64,000 bases of DNA from contig NZ_JNXT01000030.1 in the NCBI RefSeq assembly GCF_000716675.1, positions 28,670 to 92,669 on the forward strand. Direction: 5' to 3'. Below the pieces are notes generated by a model, which saw only the letters and a list, made by a program, of their open reading frames with translations, was not told the origin of the DNA and made no database searches. The stretch is from Streptomyces alboflavus. Its GTDB lineage: Bacteria; Actinomycetota; Actinomycetes; Streptomycetales; Streptomycetaceae. Within the stretch, counting starts at the first letter, position 1, and each line of letters starts with the position of its first letter. Shown here in pieces: positions 17,050-24,504 of the stretch. Made by a program: the position numbers and the translations under genes.

Positions 17050-18174
17050 TTACGGCAGCGACCACCAATTGACGCCGAGGTCGGAGTCGTCGGTGATGAC
17101 GAACGCGTAGGGGCGCTGCGTCGCGTTGGGGTTGTCCTGGACGGTGAGGGCTTCACCGGGGCGTTCGACGACGCGGCCGGCGGGGGTGCCCTGGGCCGCC
17201 CAGTTCCACTTGGTGCCGTCCCACCAGTTCACGTACAGCTTCGAGTCGTCGCCGATGACGAAGACGTAGGGGCGGGTGAAGGCACCGGGGGTGTCCTTCA
17301 TGGTGACGGCGCCGACGGAGTCGAGGACGAGCCGTCCGCTGGGCGCGCCCTGGGCCGCCCAGTTCCACTTGGAGCCGTCCCACCAGTTCACGTACAGCTT
17401 CGAGTCGTACCCCTGGACGAAGGCGTACGGCCGCTCCGCCGCGTTCGGGTCGTTCTGGACGCTGACGACGCCGGCCCCCTTCTTCACCGGCTGTCCCGAC
17501 GGGGCCCCCTGGTCGCTCCAGTGCCACTTGGAGCCGTCCCACCAGTTGACCCAGACCCGGGAGTCGTCGGTGATGACGAAGGCGTACGGGCGGGTGAAGG
17601 CGTTCGGGTTGTCCCGCATGGTGGTGACCCCGAGGGGGCGCGAGACGATGCGGCTCGGCGGGGTCCCCTGGTCGCTCCAGTGCCACTTCGACCCGTCCCA
17701 CCAGTTGACCCACAGCCGGAAGTCATCGGTGATCACGAAGGCGTACGGGCGCTGTGCCGCGTTCGCGTCGTTCTGGACGCTGACGACTCCGACGCCTTCG
17801 CGGATCAGGCGGTTGTCGGGTGCGCCCTGCTCGCTCCACTGCCACTTGGAGCCGTCCCACCAGTTCACGTACAGCTTCGAGTCGTCGGTGATGACGAACG
17901 CGTACGGCCGTTGTGCCGCGGTCGGATTGTCCTGAACCGTGACGGCGCCGACCTTCTCGATGACGCGGCGCCCGCCGGGTGTGCCCTGGTCGCTCCAGTG
18001 CCATGCCTTGCCGTCCCACCAGTTCACATGGAGCTTGGAGTCCAGACCGCGCACGAAGACGTACGGCCGCTGCACGGCCTGCGGGTCGTCCTTCATGGTG
18101 ACCGCGCCCATGGTGGCCCTGACACCGACCGTGCTGGTGGGCCTCTGCTGGTCGTTCCACTGCCATGAACCCAT
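17050..18174 (-). CDS. Seven-repeat beta-propeller, lectin-like protein
   Basis: 374 residues made of seven tandem repeats of about 51-53 residues with the core RPYAFVITDDSKLYVNWWDG followed by SKWHWSDQGTP. The last repeat stops after VNWWSLP, and the N-terminus GSWQWNDQQRPTST supplies exactly the missing half, as in propellers closed by a shared blade. The WWDG..W.W pattern recalls PLL/PHL-type lectins of Photorhabdus (seven-bladed, fucose binding) and tectonin-like repeats; sugar specificity is unknown. No signal peptide or membrane segment is seen. ATG 18174 follows GGGAGGGAAG; a longer frame upstream adds non-repeat sequence. Stands alone, ending at the boundary with the metallothionein-like gene. 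Confidence 0.85.
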   Translation of the reverse strand: MGSWQWNDQQRPTSTVGVRATMGAVTMKDDPQAVQRPYVFVRGLDSKLHVNWWDGKAWHWSDQGTPGGRRVIEKVGAVTVQDNPTAAQRPYAFVITDDSKLYVNWWDGSKWQWSEQGAPDNRLIREGVGVVSVQNDANAAQRPYAFVITDDFRLWVNWWDGSKWHWSDQGTPPSRIVSRPLGVTTMRDNPNAFTRPYAFVITDDSRVWVNWWDGSKWHWSDQGAPSGQPVKKGAGVVSVQNDPNAAERPYAFVQGYDSKLYVNWWDGSKWNWAAQGAPSGRLVLDSVGAVTMKDTPGAFTRPYVFVIGDDSKLYVNWWDGTKWNWAAQGTPAGRVVERPGEALTVQDNPNATQRPYAFVITDDSDLGVNWWSLP

Positions 18175-18413
18175 CGAGCTTCCCTCCCTGCCCCGGTCCC
18201 GGCACCACGCCGACGGGGCATGCTGAGTCGTGCTCCGGGAGCCCGGCACCGCGGAAGGCAGGCACCGGGGAACAACAGGGACGGGTCCGGCCGGAATCCC
18301 GCAAAGGTGCTGCGCGCCAAGACTCTGGCAGTGCGACCCACCGCCTGTCACCACCGCGACACGGAAGGCGATGCTCCGTGGGGCCGATCCGGACAAGCAG
18401 GGCCCAGACCATG

Positions 18414-18460
18414 AAAATGCCCCCGAGCCGCGCCGTGTGCGCAGCCCAGGGGCATGATCG
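18414..18460. terminator. Ancestral gpm terminator, stranded at the left end of the element
   Basis: A 47-bp stretch that matches the gpm-proximal terminator region at 25763-25809 at 37 of 47 positions and folds as ATGCCCC/GGGGCAT plus an imperfect extension. Immediately left of the 19-bp att repeat, it is best explained as the original downstream terminator of gpm, separated from its gene by the insertion. Confidence 0.65.
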
Positions 18461-18466
18461 GGAGGG

Positions 18467-18485
18467 CTACTTCTTCTTGCCCTGG
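18467..18485. repeat. attL core (19-bp direct repeat)
   Basis: ctacttcttcttgccctgg, identical to 25819-25837. To its right the sequence diverges from gpm except for GACCGCC seven bases on; to its left lies the gpm-terminator-like sequence. Confidence 0.85.
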
Positions 18486-18750
18486 GTTTCGACCGCCCGT
18501 CTTTCGGGGCTGATCAGCGGGGTGCAGACCTCAACTGACCTGCGGTCAAGCTTCGTTGATGGTCGTTGTCGGCCGTTGGCGGGTGACCTCGGAGGTTCCA
18601 CAGGGGTTCCCGTGGGGCCCTGCTCGGAGCTCCGTACGCGGCCGTCCGCAGGGCCGAAGCCCACGCTAGCGGCTCAGCTACCGGGAAGGGCGAGAAGGGG
18701 CGGCCTACGGCCGCACGACCTTCGGCAGCGAGCGGAGCTCGCGCACACGA

Positions 18751-18788
18751 GCAAGAAGAGCACCCGGGGCGACAGGTGCTCTTCTTGC
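18751..18788. repeat. 14-bp perfect inverted repeat resembling the att core
   Basis: GCAAGAAGAGCACC (18751-18764) and its exact complement at 18775-18788 around a 10-base loop. The arm shares GCAAGAAGA with the att core read on the minus strand, so it may be an integrase or excisionase binding site rather than a terminator. Confidence 0.5.
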
Positions 18789-18873
18789 CGTTCGGCGGCG
18801 GCGCCGCCGATGGTCGCGCCGCGAAGCGGCTCCTTCTTGTCGTCCTGAGAGGCTCCGCACTACAACAGACGCC

Positions 18874-18894
18874 CCCTCTTTTTTCCTAAGAGGG
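18874..18894. terminator. Hairpin with T-rich loop left of the iteron array
   Basis: 7-bp stem CCCTCTT/AAGAGGG with loop TTTTCCTA, preceding the first iteron by eight bases. Confidence 0.45.
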
Positions 18895-18901
18895 AAGACG
18901 C

Positions 18902-19107
18902 TGCGTCATCTGCGTCACGGGCGCCGAAAAACAGCCCCTGACCAGCGGCAACAAGCATGACGCAGACGAACAGCTCTGCGTCATCCTGCGTCATCTGCGT
19001 CATCAGTGCGTCATGCGATGACGCAGCCCATGACGCACCCCCACCTCACTGCGTCACGCAAAGCAGCAGGTCAGAAGCCTGAATGACGCTGATGACGCAA
19101 TGACGCA
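18902..19107. repeat. TGCGTCAT iteron array (13 copies, both orientations)
   Basis: Copies of TGCGTCAT or TGCGTCAC start at 18902, 18911, 18977, 18987, 18996, 19007 and 19050. Copies of the complement ATGACGCA (one ending CT) start at 18957, 19018, 19030, 19083, 19092 and 19100. Neighbouring copies are mostly 9-11 bases apart, about one helical turn, so a protein could bind along one face. The array falls in a non-coding part of the element and looks like an origin, partition site or cooperative operator. Confidence 0.85.
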
Positions 19108-19213
19108 GAAATCCGAACCTCGGACAGACACAGACCAGGCAAGCGCCGTCCCAGCGAGAGACGGCACTTGTTCCGAGCGACTCTCTGTGATGAAGCGCGG
19201 CGGTCGCAGCAGC

Positions 19214-19249
19214 CGCTAACGCTAGCAGCGCGCCCCGCTAGCGTTAGCG
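19214..19249. repeat. 13-bp inverted repeat with CTAG
   Basis: CGCTAACGCTAGC (19214-19226) and its complement (19237-19249), spacer of 10. Five further GCTAGC-type sites lie within 19237-19366, the last at about 19361-19366. Confidence 0.7.
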
Positions 19250-19310
19250 CCCCTGCTAGCGCCCCACAGGCCACCTGATCAGCCCGCTAGCGGCTAGCAC
19301 CTGACATGCA

Positions 19311-19343
19311 GAAATCCCGGATTCGGGCCGAATCCGGGATTTC
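19311..19343. terminator. Perfect 33-bp palindrome after the XRE-TPR gene
   Basis: 16-bp arms around a single central G; the arm begins GAAATCCCGG. It lies 49 bp beyond the stop of the minus-strand regulator gene and is its likely terminator. Confidence 0.75.
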
Positions 19344-19391
19344 AGGGGCCCCTCCACCCGCTAGCAACCTCCGCACTGCGGCTACAGAATG

Positions 19392-20639
19392 TTACTGGGG
19401 CAGGAAGCCAGGCTTCGTGTTGCCGAGGTCACGAAGGTGCGCGAGGTAGTCCTGAGCGGAGGGCTCGTCGGCGTAGCGGCGCCGCATCTCTGCGGCCAGT
19501 TCGCGGCTCGTCATGATGAGCGACGGCACAGACTGACGATCGCCCTGGAGGGCCCGCTCCCCCATGATGAGGGCTTGTTCGAGGTCGCCCTCACGAGCCG
19601 CCGTGACGCCGAGCGTGACGCGCGCTTCCGAGTTGCGCATGGGCGAGCGCTCCGTGCCGTCGAAGTCCGTACCCGCACGGAGCACCTCCTCAGCGAGCGT
19701 GCGGGCGAGCTTGTCCTCACCCACGAGCCGGTAACAGTCCATGGAGTAGAAGTCGAACTTCGCGGGGTCCACCACGAAGTGGTTGTCAAGGTTCTCGGGG
19801 TGGGGCATCCCCTCCATCAGCCGACGTCCCTTGTCGAGGGCCACCTCGACCTGCCGACGGTCCCCAAGCCGCGCCCATGCCTTGGCCTCTTGCCCTGCGA
19901 GCTGCACGGCGACGCTGTGGCCGGCGGCCACTTCCGCCCCCGCTTGAGAGGCAGAGATGACGCCGCGATAGTCGCCCGTCGTGAGGGCGAACCAAGCCCG
20001 CATCTCATGGGCCCACCCGGCAATCTCGCCGTTCTCCGCTTCAGTGGCGAGCGACAGTGCGGCCTGACGGGTCCCCTCTGCCGCATGGCGGTTCCCAGTG
20101 TCGTACTCGACACAGCCCACCAGGAGCGCGAGCCAGCCGGAGAGGGCCAGCACCTCGCGGTGCTGCGAGAGCGTCAGGCTCTTTGAGTGGAGCTCCACCA
20201 CCCGCCGCAACCACTGCCGCCCCTCGATGAGGAGCTGTTCACTCGGCATGTACGGGTACTCGGAGCAGAGCCGATCCGTGGTGATCCGAAGGGCATCGAG
20301 CGTCGCGGAGTCGACGTCGGAGCGGCTGAGGCGGCTCACGATCTCGAATGTCTCCATGCCGCTGGCCGCGAGAACTTCCGTGTTCCCGTCGCGCCGGACG
20401 GGCGCCGGGAAGAGCGCGTTCGTCACGGTGCCGAAGACGGCCGCGATGAAAGGGCGGTAGAAGTCGTTCGGCATCTGCCCGGCTTCCCAGCGCTTCCACT
20501 GCCGGATCATGCTGTCGTCGGCGGGAAGCTCATCCGTGGCGTGCGCGCGGAGAGCCTTCACCGCATCCCGCTGTGACCAGTCGCGAGCCACGCGTTCTGC
20601 CGCGATGCGCCGCGCCCATGCGGGCCTGTCGTCGGTCAT
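19392..20639 (-). CDS. XRE-type HTH protein with TPR-like C-terminal domain
   Basis: 415 residues. Residues 5-70 form a helix-turn-helix-like domain (RVARDWSQRDAVKALR, then SMIRQWKRWEAGQMP), as in Streptomyces XRE/HTH proteins. The remaining 340 residues are helical and TPR-like (ALSGWLALLVGCVEYDTGNRHAAEGTRQAALSLA without a break), typical of regulators that sense a peptide or partner. It is transcribed away from the GntR-type gene and toward the left end of the element. It could control element maintenance or cargo expression; it is also a family common on Streptomyces chromosomes. Confidence 0.82.
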   Translation of the reverse strand: MTDDRPAWARRIAAERVARDWSQRDAVKALRAHATDELPADDSMIRQWKRWEAGQMPNDFYRPFIAAVFGTVTNALFPAPVRRDGNTEVLAASGMETFEIVSRLSRSDVDSATLDALRITTDRLCSEYPYMPSEQLLIEGRQWLRRVVELHSKSLTLSQHREVLALSGWLALLVGCVEYDTGNRHAAEGTRQAALSLATEAENGEIAGWAHEMRAWFALTTGDYRGVISASQAGAEVAAGHSVAVQLAGQEAKAWARLGDRRQVEVALDKGRRLMEGMPHPENLDNHFVVDPAKFDFYSMDCYRLVGEDKLARTLAEEVLRAGTDFDGTERSPMRNSEARVTLGVTAAREGDLEQALIMGERALQGDRQSVPSLIMTSRELAAEMRRRYADEPSAQDYLAHLRDLGNTKPGFLPQ

Positions 20640-20799
20640 AGCGCCCTCCTCCGAGTGCTGACGTGCCGAGTCTCGCGCGCGGCCCCCGGGGACAGGGAAG
20701 GGGACAACAAGGTGACACCGGACATGTCCCCGCCCCGTTTCGCTGCCCCCACCCCGTCACTTACGTCACAGGGCCCGCGCTCCGCATGCTGGTTGCAGA

Positions 20800-21135
20800 T
20801 CACGCACCGCCAGGCACGGAGCGCTGTTCGAGCGCTTCGAGCCGTTCAGCCAACGCCTGAATCTGGGAGCGGATTTCCTTGATGTCGTCGCGCACGTCGT
20901 TGTTGGGGGCAGACCCGTCGCTGACGAAGTTGCCGAGGTTCCCGGCTGACACGATCAGCCCTTCGGCCCGGAGCGCGGCCAGCCCGTTCTGGATGGTCTG
21001 GCTCGCGTACCCGAAGCGGTCCATAAGCTCACGCTGCGACGGAAGCTTGTCGCCTGGCTTCATCCGCTTGATGTCGTCGCGGAGCACGTCCGCAACTTCC
21101 ACGGCCTTCGGCTTGGGCCCTCTCGTGACGGTCAT
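20800..21135 (-). CDS. Small GntR-family repressor (KorSA-like)
   Basis: 111 residues. A GntR winged helix occupies residues 10-75 (VADVLRDDIKRMKPGDKLPS, QRELMDRFGYASQTIQNGL, GLIVSAGNLGNFV). Instead of a ligand domain there is a short C-terminal helix (IRSQIQALAERLEALEQRS) with heptad leucines, probably a dimerising coiled coil. Short GntR repressors of this type control transfer and replication genes on actinomycete integrative elements (KorSA of pSAM2). The gene is divergent from the coupled operon starting at 21357, across a region with several palindromes containing CTAG, its probable operators. Confidence 0.85.
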   Translation of the reverse strand: MTVTRGPKPKAVEVADVLRDDIKRMKPGDKLPSQRELMDRFGYASQTIQNGLAALRAEGLIVSAGNLGNFVSDGSAPNNDVRDDIKEIRSQIQALAERLEALEQRSVPGGA

Positions 21136-21162
21136 GCACTGAGGGTACCGAGGATCACCACA

Positions 21163-21176
21163 GCGAACTAGTTCGC
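21163..21176. promoter_or_regulatory. 14-bp palindromic operator candidate
   Basis: GCGAACTAGTTCGC is a perfect palindrome between the GntR repressor and the operon it faces. A second palindrome CACAAG-G-CTTGTG lies at 21184-21196, and ACTAGTGCAAGCTAGTT follows at about 21208-21224. Confidence 0.6.
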
Positions 21177-21356
21177 ATCACAGCACAAGGCTTGTGAACC
21201 ACAGCAGACTAGTGCAAGCTAGTTAGCAAGCGGGCCCGGGAACGGGCGAGATTCCCGCGAGAAAGCCCTGGTCAAATCCAGGGCTCACGAACAGGGAGCG
21301 GTCGCCATCCGCCAAGAAGTCAACCGCTCCCCGACCCACTGAGGGGTAGGTCCATC

Positions 21357-21761
21357 ATGCCTGGAACGCTCACCTCGTACGCCACCGCTACCGCCGAACG
21401 GCTCGTGACCGGGGCCTGCATGTTCGGCGAGCGGGACCCCCGTCAGCCGCAGCGGGTGACCGTGCGGCCCACCTTCCACCTGTCGTTCTTCGACCTGCTC
21501 GCCCTGCTCGGCAACCCGGACGTGGCGTTCGTCGAGGACGTGGTCGACCTTGACGACGACGCGTACGTCATGGAGGCGCTGAACGGCGCGCTCGCCCTGA
21601 CCCCGCTGGGCATCCCGTTCGAGGAGGCGAGCGAGCGGGCCGCCGACGCGTGGTACGGCCGGACCGAACTGACCGGCTGCGACCGGGAGTTCATGACCGC
21701 GCTCGGTCGCACCATCACCCGTGTGTTCGGCCTCGCGCCGGAGCTGGGCGGTGCCGCGTGA
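21357..21761 (+). CDS. Element protein of unknown function, first gene of coupled operon
   Basis: 134 residues from ATG 21357, with GAGGGGTAG upstream. No family is recognised. It is mostly polar with an acidic centre (FVEDVVDLDDDAYVMEAL) and no signal peptide or membrane segment. The motif VRPTFHLSFFDLLALLGNPDV is broken only by its length from being a noticeable hydrophobic patch. Its stop overlaps the next start as GTGA. First gene of a six-gene plus-strand run controlled from the GntR-operator region. Confidence 0.75.
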   Translation: MPGTLTSYATATAERLVTGACMFGERDPRQPQRVTVRPTFHLSFFDLLALLGNPDVAFVEDVVDLDDDAYVMEALNGALALTPLGIPFEEASERAADAWYGRTELTGCDREFMTALGRTITRVFGLAPELGGAA

Positions 21762-22543
21762 CTCCCACCGCTCAGGTACAGGCCCTGCTCGCCACGGCCG
21801 CGCCCACCGCGCCGGTGCTCTTCTCCCTGACGGAGCACGACCGCCGCGCCGAGGGCGACGATCTGCCGACCATCCCCGCGGGCGGCATCGAGCTGACCGC
21901 CGAGGAAGCCGCCGCCGCCCTCTTCGAGGTGGAAGCCGACCTGCTCGAAGAGCGGGCCCCCAACACCGACGCCCTGTACGCCGCGCTGAAGGCCGCCGTG
22001 TCCAAGCTCGGTCCGGCCGAAATCGCGAATCTCGTGGGCGACTTCGCAGAGCTGGACAACCGCGAGTTTCCGGAGGTGGGGCGCTGCCGCCGCTTCGGCT
22101 ACCGGCTCGCCCTCTCCTTCTGGTACGAGGGTGCCCGCTCGCGGTCGATGACCTGCGGAGAAGCGGCTGTGGCCGTGTACTTCTCCGGCCTGAACCGCTA
22201 CAAACAAGCCGACTTCTGGGCCCTGCCCAAGCACAGGATGCTGCTCGCGCGGGCCCTGTACGAGGGCCTGCACGCGGTGCCTCTGGAAACCCTGATCCGG
22301 CTCGGGGCCGCCATGGACCGCGAGTTCGGCGACACCCTGCACGTCCACGAGCGGGAGTGGCTGTACCGGCAGGCGCTCCCGGACTACCACCGCCGCCGCT
22401 TCGCCTACCACCAGGTGCAGTTCGACCGGCGCACCCCGATCCCGCTGATCGTGCGCCCCAACTCCGGCGGCTACACCATCGGCCTGACCCCGCCGCCGGG
22501 CCCGGACGGACGCTGGCTCAACCCCGTGATCGCGGAGTGGTGA
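21758..22543 (+). CDS. Element protein of unknown function
   Basis: 261 residues from GTG 21758, overlapping the previous stop by four bases. Not recognised. The N-terminal third is acidic and helical (LTAEEAAAALFEVEADLLEE). The middle contains SFWYEGARSRSMTCGEAAVAVYF, and the C-terminal half is rich in aromatic and basic residues (HEREWLYRQALPDYHRRRFAYHQ when split). Ending in VRPNSGGYTIGLTPPPGPDG suggests a compact soluble domain. It could be a replication or regulatory protein of the element, but no Walker, HUH or primase motif is seen. Confidence 0.75.
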   Translation: MTPTAQVQALLATAAPTAPVLFSLTEHDRRAEGDDLPTIPAGGIELTAEEAAAALFEVEADLLEERAPNTDALYAALKAAVSKLGPAEIANLVGDFAELDNREFPEVGRCRRFGYRLALSFWYEGARSRSMTCGEAAVAVYFSGLNRYKQADFWALPKHRMLLARALYEGLHAVPLETLIRLGAAMDREFGDTLHVHEREWLYRQALPDYHRRRFAYHQVQFDRRTPIPLIVRPNSGGYTIGLTPPPGPDGRWLNPVIAEW

Positions 22544-22545
22544 CC

Positions 22546-22962
22546 ATGAGCGTGAAGACGAACCCCGACCGGATCGGCAACCCCTACCTGCGGGCCGCGC
22601 TCATCGAGGCCGGACTCACCTACGACGAACTCGCCGACCGGCTGCACATCGCCCCCAAGACCGTGGAGCGGTGGGTGAACGAGCCCGGACGGCGCCCCTA
22701 CGCCCGCCACGCGCACGCCGTCGCCCAGACCCTCGGCTGCGACGTGTGGGACCTGTGGCCCGCTCTGCGCCCCGCGCTGCCCGACGCCGACGCGTCGGCC
22801 GCCCCGCTGGTCGATATGGCCCGCCGCGCCCTGGAGCGTGCCGAACACCTCAACCTGTCCGCCGCTCAGCCCGTCGAACTAGCCTTGATGGTCGGCGAGT
22901 TGACTGCCTGTCTGCGCGGCCTGACCGGTCTGCACGAGACCGGGCTCGGGGGTGCGGCATGA
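22546..22962 (+). CDS. HTH (XRE-like) element protein
   Basis: 138 residues from ATG 22546, two bases after the preceding stop. A helix-turn-helix is clear in residues 15-65: ALIEAGLTYDELADRLHIAP, KTVERWVNEPGRRP, then HAVAQTLGCDVWDLWPAL. The rest is helical and may dimerise. Regulators with this pattern occur in several Streptomyces small operons, often next to genes for hypothetical effectors. The stop overlaps the next start as ATGA, so all products are probably made in fixed ratio. Confidence 0.8.
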   Translation: MSVKTNPDRIGNPYLRAALIEAGLTYDELADRLHIAPKTVERWVNEPGRRPYARHAHAVAQTLGCDVWDLWPALRPALPDADASAAPLVDMARRALERAEHLNLSAAQPVELALMVGELTACLRGLTGLHETGLGGAA

Positions 22963-23579
22963 GCGGCACGCGACAGCTCAACTCCGCCACGCGGCGGGTC
23001 CGCAAGGAGCAGGTGGCCCGCCGCAGTGGATGGCGGTGCGCGTACTGCCGTCGCCCGTTCGGCGCCCTGGATGAGGTCACCCTCGATCACGTGGTGCCCG
23101 TCTCGCTGTGGCGGACGTGGTCGGCCGCCCATCTGGTCGCCGCGTGCGCCGACTGCAACCACGCCAAGGCCGACCGGCTCCCGCTCTTGCTCGCCCTGCT
23201 CTTGGTGTTCACCTACATCGGACAGCAGCCGACCGCGGGCGTTCCCGCCCCCGCCGGTGAACACGTTCACGGCAGCGTTCACGACCAGCGGTCGGGCGCC
23301 CGGATCGGGAGCCAGTCGGCCGACTCGTACGCGCTCGACTGGCGCATGTTGGCCCGGCTCGCGCACGCCCACCACGCTGTCTTCACGTCAACGTGGGCAA
23401 GCACAGAGTCGGCCGACTCCATCGATCCTCGATCGATGTCTGACCTGCGTGACAACCCGCTTCACGATCGCCGTCGCGCTCCGCTCGTGCGGCTCACGAT
23501 CGGGCGGGGCGACTGCCTGAGCGCGCCCCGACCCGCTCGGCTGTGCACGCTGCTGAGTGCAGAGGCAGCGCCCGCATGA
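22959..23579 (+). CDS. HNH endonuclease-like protein
   Basis: 206 residues from ATG 22959 (ATGA overlap). Residues 25-80 contain a zinc-finger HNH fold: WRCAYCRRPFG (CxxC), VTLDHVVPVSLW (DH, catalytic His), and AACADCNHAKADR (CxxC with NH). The hydrophobic stretch after it, LPLLLALLLVFTYIGQQ, could be a membrane or packing helix. The C-terminal 110 residues are polar and without a known domain. On a mobile element an HNH nuclease may act in packaging, homing, nicking or defence; the sequence does not decide. A longer upstream frame is out of keeping with the overlap pattern. Confidence 0.82.
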   Translation: MSGTRQLNSATRRVRKEQVARRSGWRCAYCRRPFGALDEVTLDHVVPVSLWRTWSAAHLVAACADCNHAKADRLPLLLALLLVFTYIGQQPTAGVPAPAGEHVHGSVHDQRSGARIGSQSADSYALDWRMLARLAHAHHAVFTSTWASTESADSIDPRSMSDLRDNPLHDRRRAPLVRLTIGRGDCLSAPRPARLCTLLSAEAAPA

Positions 23580-23746
23580 ACGCCGTGAACAGCCGCGCGT
23601 ACGAGTCGGTCCTCCGCGTGCACGAGTCGGCCGTGACCGACACCGCCGTGAACACCTCCGCGGCCCTGGTGAACATCGGCCCCGGTGCCGTGAACGCCAC
23701 CGCCGCTCCCGCCCAACCCCACCCCTCTGGAGGCAAGGCGTCATGA
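23576..23746 (+). CDS. Short coupled ORF of unknown function
   Basis: 56 residues from ATG 23576, overlapping the HNH stop by ATGA and the excisionase start by ATGA. The sequence is polar, Ala/Val/Asn-rich (VNSRAYESVLRVHESAVTD) with no recognised motif. Real coding is supported mainly by the perfect overlap at both ends, which would bridge translation between its neighbours; it might be only a coupling leader. Confidence 0.55.
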   Translation: MNAVNSRAYESVLRVHESAVTDTAVNTSAALVNIGPGAVNATAAPAQPHPSGGKAS

Positions 23747-23997
23747 GCACCGCGAGCGCCGCACCGAGTGCCGACCCCCGCGCCTCTCTGCGCGGCGATC
23801 TCCCCGACCGCTACCTGACCCCGGAAGACCTCGTGGTCATGTTCAGCCTGCCGAGCGTGGAGACGGTCTACGCCTGGCGCCGCAAGCGCATCGGCCCGCC
23901 CGGCTTCCGCGTCGGCAAACACCTCCGCTTCGACCCCACCGCCGTCCGTGCCTGGGTCGACGCTCAGGCCGCCCTCGAAGCCGACGACGCCGCCTGA
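23743..23997 (+). CDS. xis: Excisionase-like MerR/HTH_17 protein (Xis)
   Basis: 84 residues from ATG 23743. The core is a helix-turn-helix of the excisionase type: DRYLTPEDLVVMFSLPSVET followed by VYAWRRKRIGPPGFRVGKHLRF and DPTAVRAWVD. This pattern is standard for AICE and prophage Xis proteins that bend attachment-site DNA and steer the integrase toward excision. It is the last gene of the coupled operon; the integrase gene lies 507 bp further on beyond the CTAG-palindrome array. Confidence 0.85.
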   Translation: MSTASAAPSADPRASLRGDLPDRYLTPEDLVVMFSLPSVETVYAWRRKRIGPPGFRVGKHLRFDPTAVRAWVDAQAALEADDAA

Positions 23998-24000
23998 CGC

Positions 24001-24504
24001 GCCGCTAGACCTATCGGCTGGCCCCGCTAGGTCTAGCGGCAGCACTAGCGGCACAACCCGCACCTGAACAGGCACCTAGCGCCTAGCGGCCCGGCGGGCC
24101 AGACGGCCAGATGCCCCCGCGACACGGTGCTAGGCCTAGCAACCGCCCTCGCTAGACCTAGCAACGTCGCTAGCACCCAATCCACCCCCTGATCAGGGAT
24201 CTAGCGTCTAGCACCTTGACCGGCCGAAACCCCGAAAACCCGCTGAGAGCGGCACCGGACACCCCCGCTGACGGTTGCTAGGCCCCCGCGTCGGAGGAAC
24301 CCACCGGGCCCCGGCAGTTCCGCCGAACCGCTGCTACCGGTAGCGGCCTCCCCCGCTACCGGTAGCAACCCCGCTAGCACCCCAAATCCCCAGTGATCTG
24401 GCCCGTAGCGAGTAGCGGGCCTCCCTCAGCACACCCCAAAACCGGCCGGAGAGCCGCCCCTTGGCCCTCCCGCCCCCTGCTACCACCTGAAGGAGACAGC
24501 CCTC
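24001..24504. repeat. CTAG-palindrome array between xis and int
   Basis: Fifteen CTAG tetramers lie within 24004-24378, mostly in pairs such as GCTAGGTCTAGC, CCTAGCGCCTAGC, GCTAGGCCTAGC, GCTAGACCTAGC and TCTAGCGTCTAGC. Two identical 12-bp palindromes GCTACCGGTAGC follow at 24333-24344 and 24355-24366, 22 bp apart. CTAG is scarce in Streptomyces DNA, so this cluster is not chance. No coding frame here is convincing. It may be an origin, or binding sites for Int, Xis or an element regulator. Confidence 0.8.

Noticed and set aside
18467..18664. Minus-strand ORF ending in QGKKK like gpm
   Set aside because: Only the last residues match, because of the att core; it is not a gpm fragment of meaningful length.
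18902..19107. CRISPR array
   Set aside because: Repeats are only 8 bp, occur in both orientations and lack uniform spacers; no cas genes.
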